Below the pieces are notes generated by a model that was not told the origin of the DNA, made no database searches, and saw nothing but the letters and a program-made list of their open reading frames with translations. The translations under genes and the position numbers were made by a program. From contig JAAENB010000727.1 of NCBI GenBank assembly GCA_024224995.1, positions 1 to 33,835 of the forward strand: DNA of 33,835 nucleotides, written 5' to 3'. Shown piece by piece: positions 31,031-33,835 of this stretch (positions are counted from its first letter, which is position 1; each line of letters begins with the position of its first letter). This DNA is from a bacterium (GTDB lineage Bacteria > Spirochaetota > UBA4802 > UBA5550).

Positions 31031-31321
31031 TATCATTCTGTCAATATAATATTCCGGATTTCTATGGGAATGAGCAATACAAGTAATATAAATGCAATTA
31101 TTTTCATATCTATACAGAACAAAATGCGGAAATTTTTTAAATAAACCTCTTCTTGTTTTTGCTCCTACTTTTGTCCATGCTGTCGGGAAAGTCTTAATCA
31201 AATTAATTGTATTCTTGAAGTCATCGAGGAATCTTTTCTGCAAACCGGGAAGTTGATCCTTATAAAATTGATACGCCTCAAATAGCTCCTGGCCTGCCGG
31301 ATCTATAAACTCAATCTTCAA
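31028..31321 (-). CDS. RelE/ParE-family toxin
   Basis: 97 aa. Typical ParE fold pattern: IEFIDPAGQELFEAYQFYKD, FLDDFKNTINLIKTFPTAW, RRGLFKKFPHFVLYRYENNC, ITCIAHSHRNPEYYIDRM. ParE toxins inhibit DNA gyrase, RelE cleaves mRNA on ribosomes. The absence of a clear RelE catalytic set and the HRNPEYY ending favour the ParE side, but activity cannot be read. The gene overlaps the antitoxin by 11 bases. Confidence 0.88.
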   Translation of the reverse strand: MKIEFIDPAGQELFEAYQFYKDQLPGLQKRFLDDFKNTINLIKTFPTAWTKVGAKTRRGLFKKFPHFVLYRYENNCIYITCIAHSHRNPEYYIDRMI

Positions 31322-31532
31322 TCTCTTCTAACCTTTTCATTACAGTATCATATGGGATACTAGTAGTTTTTCCATCCTTAAAAGCTTGATATCTTTTCTC
31401 TGATTCATCTACCCACTTTTCCATAATCTCCGGATCGGGTTTATCCAGACTTTCCAGTATCATTTCAACAAGGTGTATCTTATCCAGAGCACTTAATTGT
31501 AATGCTCTTCCCTGTAAATCTTTATTTATCAT
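31311..31532 (-). CDS. Addiction-module antitoxin (PF09720-like)
   Basis: 73 aa, ATG with AGGAGGAAAG upstream. ALQLSALDKIHLVEMILESL followed by an acidic and basic helix and VMKRLEEIED matches the small 'addiction module component' family, always found just before a ParE-like gene. It binds and neutralises the toxin and normally represses the pair's own promoter. Gene order antitoxin then toxin is normal. Confidence 0.85.
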   Translation of the reverse strand: MINKDLQGRALQLSALDKIHLVEMILESLDKPDPEIMEKWVDESEKRYQAFKDGKTTSIPYDTVMKRLEEIED

Positions 31533-31609
31533 TATTTCTTTCCTCCTCTCATAGTAAAATACATGTTTTTTGATAAAAAACCAAGTATTTCTTTCCTGTA
31601 TTGTTAAAA

Positions 31610-31638
31610 TAATAAAACTTATGCTATAATTCTGTCAA
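31610..31638 (-). promoter_or_regulatory. Toxin-antitoxin promoter candidate
   Basis: TTGACA (31638-31633), 17-base spacer, TTATTA (31615-31610). A second possible site (TTGGTT-17-TATTTT) lies closer to the antitoxin start. The -35 falls within the right 15-bp repeat. Confidence 0.4.
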
Positions 31639-31646
31639 GAGCATTA
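31632..31646 (+). repeat. 15-bp direct repeat, right copy
   Basis: CTGTCAAGAGCATTA, identical to 31016-31030 and one base short of the stop codon of the metallo-hydrolase gene. The toxin-antitoxin pair lies exactly between the copies. Confidence 0.85.
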
Positions 31647-31647
31647 C

Positions 31648-32778
31648 CTACGAAACAACCCTTTTCTTCCCCGAGAGCGAAAAAGCCTCTCCCACATCAA
31701 GAACCCGTAATTCTCCATTGATCTTATTTTCTTTTTCAAGTTTTTTCGTCCACCGGAGCGGTTCGCCATAGGGCTCGTCTGTGGTGTCGAAAGTCCCGTA
31801 ATGCATGGGGATAAAACTTTTTCCCTTGAGATCGTTAAAAGCACGGACCGATTCTTCGGGATTAACATGGCAATCCTTGCAAATGTACCGGGGACTGTAA
31901 GCGCCAACCGGCATAAGACATATGTCGATATCCGTAAAAAAGGAACCTGTTTCTTTGAAATGAGTTGGAGACCAGGCAGCATCTCCGCCGAAAAAGATGG
32001 TTTTTTTCTTTGTTTTGATAACAAAAGTTCCCCAGAGAGTCTCGTTTTGATCCCAGAGGGAACGGTTTGAAAAATGCCGCGCCGGCATGAAATATATTTC
32101 AATATTATCATCACCGGTATTATATTTCTGATACCATCCTGCTTCCTGAACGCGGACATCTTCGTTAAAGGATTTTACTAATTTCCCCATTCGAAGCGGT
32201 ACAAGAGCCAGGGTCTTTTTCAGGTCCAGATCTTCCAGGGTATCGGAATCAAGGTGATCCAGATGATTATGTGAAATCAGCAGGTAATCAAGTCCTTTTA
32301 TATCTTCAATTTCACAGGGTAATTCCGAACGCCGGGATACAAAAGGGGGACTGGTTAAATTAGGGTCCGTAAGAATGGTTTTGCCTTCAATGCGGATAAA
32401 AAATGAAGCATGCCCCAGCCATACAATCATATCTTCTTTACTGTCAAGGAAGGACTTATTCTTTATAACAGTGAGCTTGAACCTGTCGTTCTTTTTTTCC
32501 TTTGCCTGGGGATTCCTTGACAGCTTCCATTTCGCTATACTGGAAAAGCTAAAGGAGTAGCCTTTTTCTTCATTAAGGAATTTACCGTCTGCGAAAGGAT
32601 TTCCTTTATACCCTTTCTTAATTGTCTCTAAATTTTTATTCCGTAGATATTCCATATTTTCCTTCTGTTGTGACCCAAAGAGACTCGAAAGACCCACTGA
32701 TGATAATAAAATCGATGCGGCTCCGGAAGCCGATAGCCGTAAAAATTCTTTCCTGCTCATAACATTTCTTGAATTCAT
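31648..32778 (-). CDS. Exported metallo-beta-lactamase-fold hydrolase (UlaG/NAPE-PLD-like)
   Basis: 376 aa, ATG with AGGAAA at a 7-base spacing. The N-terminus MSRKEFLRLSASGAASILLS resembles a Tat signal with the second Arg replaced by Lys; residues 7-33 form the targeting segment. The catalytic domain has VWLGHASFFIRIEGKTILTD, LLISHNHLDHLD (HxHxDH zinc site), MPARHFSNRS, FFGGDAAWSP and IPMHYGTFDT, the full metal-ligand set. The order matches the UlaG/NAPE-PLD branch, whose members hydrolyse phosphodiester or lactone bonds. Substrate unknown. It has its own strong promoter and ends at the 15-bp repeat. Confidence 0.85.
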   Translation of the reverse strand: MNSRNVMSRKEFLRLSASGAASILLSSVGLSSLFGSQQKENMEYLRNKNLETIKKGYKGNPFADGKFLNEEKGYSFSFSSIAKWKLSRNPQAKEKKNDRFKLTVIKNKSFLDSKEDMIVWLGHASFFIRIEGKTILTDPNLTSPPFVSRRSELPCEIEDIKGLDYLLISHNHLDHLDSDTLEDLDLKKTLALVPLRMGKLVKSFNEDVRVQEAGWYQKYNTGDDNIEIYFMPARHFSNRSLWDQNETLWGTFVIKTKKKTIFFGGDAAWSPTHFKETGSFFTDIDICLMPVGAYSPRYICKDCHVNPEESVRAFNDLKGKSFIPMHYGTFDTTDEPYGEPLRWTKKLEKENKINGELRVLDVGEAFSLSGKKRVVS

Positions 32779-32812
32779 TGAATTTGTTTCCTGCTTTTTA
32801 TTGTATACTGAG

Positions 32813-32841
32813 AATATAGCAAGAAATCAGATCGTTGTCAA
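32813..32841 (-). promoter_or_regulatory. Promoter of the metallo-hydrolase gene
   Basis: TTGACA (32841-32836), 17-base spacer, TATATT (32818-32813): close to consensus. Leader of about 28 bases with an AGGAAA ribosome site. Confidence 0.75.
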
Positions 32842-32889
32842 GAGATGTGGAATAAACTGTATGTGAATGGGAATGAACAATACGCGGAA

Positions 32890-33723
32890 TTACATACCAA
32901 GACTTTCTTTTAAAAGAGTTGTATATATTCCGCCAACGGGAAGGACATTTTCGTCTTCATCGTTCAAATAGAGGATATATCTGCCTCCTTTATAATACTG
33001 CATACGAGTAACATAGGAGCGATTAATAATATATTGTTTATGTATCCGAATAAAGAGCTCTTCAGGAAGCTTTTCTTCCACCTCTTTCATGAGCTCTGAA
33101 ATTTCATAATCCCGCTCTTCGGTATGAACAAGAGATTTTTTACCTGAAGAAGAAAGATAAATAATATCATCATACTCAACTTCGTAAAAAGAATCCTTTT
33201 CTTTAAAGGAAAGGCCCGATTCTCTCTTTGCCAGAGTTTCAATCCGTGCGATCTTATTTTCCATTTCATTAAGACTTTTTACCAGGAGCATCCGGTTATA
33301 TTTATATAGTTCAATAATCGTAGCAGCAGTATTCACCAGTACTGAAAGGATCATAACCGGCAGGGTCATTTTATTCATTATATTGGTCATTAGTTGATAA
33401 TCGATTATTCCGCTCAGAAGGCTGCCCAGGAGAAGACTGAGCTGAATCCCGGCAAAAGCGAAAGTCCCGCTTGCCAGAGTTGTTGCCGGAATAATGATCC
33501 AGACCGGTTTATTGCTAAACAGGTAACCGGTTCCGTAACCCGCGAGAGTAGCAGGAATCGCGATACAATGCGTCGCAAGCAGAACAGGCCATACCAGGTT
33601 TGCAAACGGAGTGTTCATAGCAACAGAGAATAATGCTGCCAGAAGCATTCCAATCAGGGAATTGATCCCAATCCAGAGAAGAATTAATTTTAAAGCAATA
33701 TCTTTATTTAACGGCTGACGCAT
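32890..33723 (-). CDS. Membrane-bound LytTR-family transcription regulator
   Basis: 277 aa. Four hydrophobic segments in residues about 10-138 (LKLILLWIGINSLIGMLLAA, VLLATHCIAIPATLAGYGTG, IIIPATTLASGTFAFAGIQL, VMILSVLVNTAATII), a short coiled-coil linker (LNEMENKIARIETLAKRES), then a LytTR DNA-binding domain at about 175-275 (DIIYLSSSGKKSLVHTEERD, LFIRIHKQYIINRSYVTRM). LytTR domains bind direct repeats. With no receiver domain, the membrane part probably senses the signal. Target genes are not evident here. The ATG has no ribosome site; the promoter lies 6 bases before it. Confidence 0.88.
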   Translation of the reverse strand: MRQPLNKDIALKLILLWIGINSLIGMLLAALFSVAMNTPFANLVWPVLLATHCIAIPATLAGYGTGYLFSNKPVWIIIPATTLASGTFAFAGIQLSLLLGSLLSGIIDYQLMTNIMNKMTLPVMILSVLVNTAATIIELYKYNRMLLVKSLNEMENKIARIETLAKRESGLSFKEKDSFYEVEYDDIIYLSSSGKKSLVHTEERDYEISELMKEVEEKLPEELFIRIHKQYIINRSYVTRMQYYKGGRYILYLNDEDENVLPVGGIYTTLLKESLGM

Positions 33724-33729
33724 AAAACA

Positions 33730-33758
33730 TTGTTACATCACCCTGTGATTTCTGTCAA
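33730..33758 (-). promoter_or_regulatory. Promoter of the LytTR gene, leaderless geometry
   Basis: TTGACA (33758-33753), 17-base spacer, TAACAA (33735-33730), then 6 bases to the ATG at 33723. The rest of the right edge (33759-33835) is AT-rich with nothing further recognised. Confidence 0.6.
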
Positions 33759-33835
33759 GTATTTGCATAATCGAATAAATTCAAAAATAGGATACATTCG
33801 GTACGTATCTCTCAAGGAACTAAATTTGGGCGCAA

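Noticed and set aside
31644..32159. 171-aa minus-strand frame inside the metallo-hydrolase gene
   Set aside because: It is a shifted reading of a gene whose full zinc-ligand set is in the other frame.
1..33835. CRISPR array, tRNA or rRNA genes
   Set aside because: No regularly spaced identical repeats with unique spacers, no cloverleaf with CCA context and no conserved rRNA segments were seen.

Overview
The window looks like a chromosomal segment from a Gram-negative-type bacterium of low to medium GC. It carries proteins with Sec signal peptides, a Tat-like signal, two outer-membrane beta-barrel-like proteins and a penicillin-binding protein remnant. Gene content does not fix the phylum. 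A spirochaete or a desulfobacterium-like lineage would fit, but that is only an impression. No rRNA or tRNA was seen.

Region 1 (1-6.1 kb, minus strand). The left edge is the end of a phage-tail-like contractile injection cluster: a gpD/VgrG-type hub protein plus the start of another gene. Next come a crotonase-family protein and a DUF362 protein bracketed by two long palindromic repeat elements. An exported hypothetical protein and a DUF362 protein with two 4Fe-4S clusters follow.

Region 2 (6.2-8.5 kb). An acidic-tailed hypothetical gene sits behind a near-consensus promoter. After it comes a heavily deleted pbpC pseudogene. A 331-aa unknown gene and a possible 29-aa membrane peptide are bracketed by 20-bp direct repeats.

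Region 3 (8.5-16.6 kb) is the most unusual part. A four-gene cassette occurs twice in tandem: a large secreted helical protein (A, plus), a beta-barrel-like protein (B, minus), a variable gene X (plus) and a MarR regulator (minus). A, B and MarR are paralogues between the copies. X is a tandem GNAT-like protein in copy 1 and a site-2-type M50 protease in copy 2. A pentanucleotide tandem repeat lies in the probable promoter of the second A gene.

Region 4 (16.6-19.8 kb, plus). A Septu-type AAA ATPase/HNH nuclease pair (ptuA/ptuB-like) starts exactly where a third A gene would be expected. It runs into a WYL-family regulator and a small zinc-ribbon protein, ending at a strong terminator.

Region 5 (19.8-23.7 kb, plus). 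A probable operon holds a DUF4332-like helix-hairpin-helix protein, a CASTOR/POLLUX-type channel with RCK-like domains, a small membrane protein and a prokaryotic GIDE-domain protein.

Region 6 (23.7-31.0 kb, minus). A biotin-precursor cluster is read from right to left: crystallin-J1-like gene, bioA, His-bearing hotdog protein, FabG-like reductase, dedicated acyl carrier protein, nitroreductase-family flavoprotein, FabF-like ketosynthase, Glu-bearing hotdog protein, bioF. It looks like a dedicated elongation module for making the pimeloyl thioester used by BioF. The two hotdog proteins have complementary halves of a FabZ active site.

Region 7 (31.0-33.8 kb, minus). A ParE-type toxin-antitoxin pair sits between 15-bp direct repeats. 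After it come an exported metallo-beta-lactamase-fold hydrolase and a membrane-bound LytTR transcription regulator.

Two features recur across the window. Several insertions are flanked by short direct or palindromic repeats. Several regulator genes have a TTGACx-17-TAnnnT promoter placed only 6-8 nt before the ATG, which suggests leaderless mRNAs.
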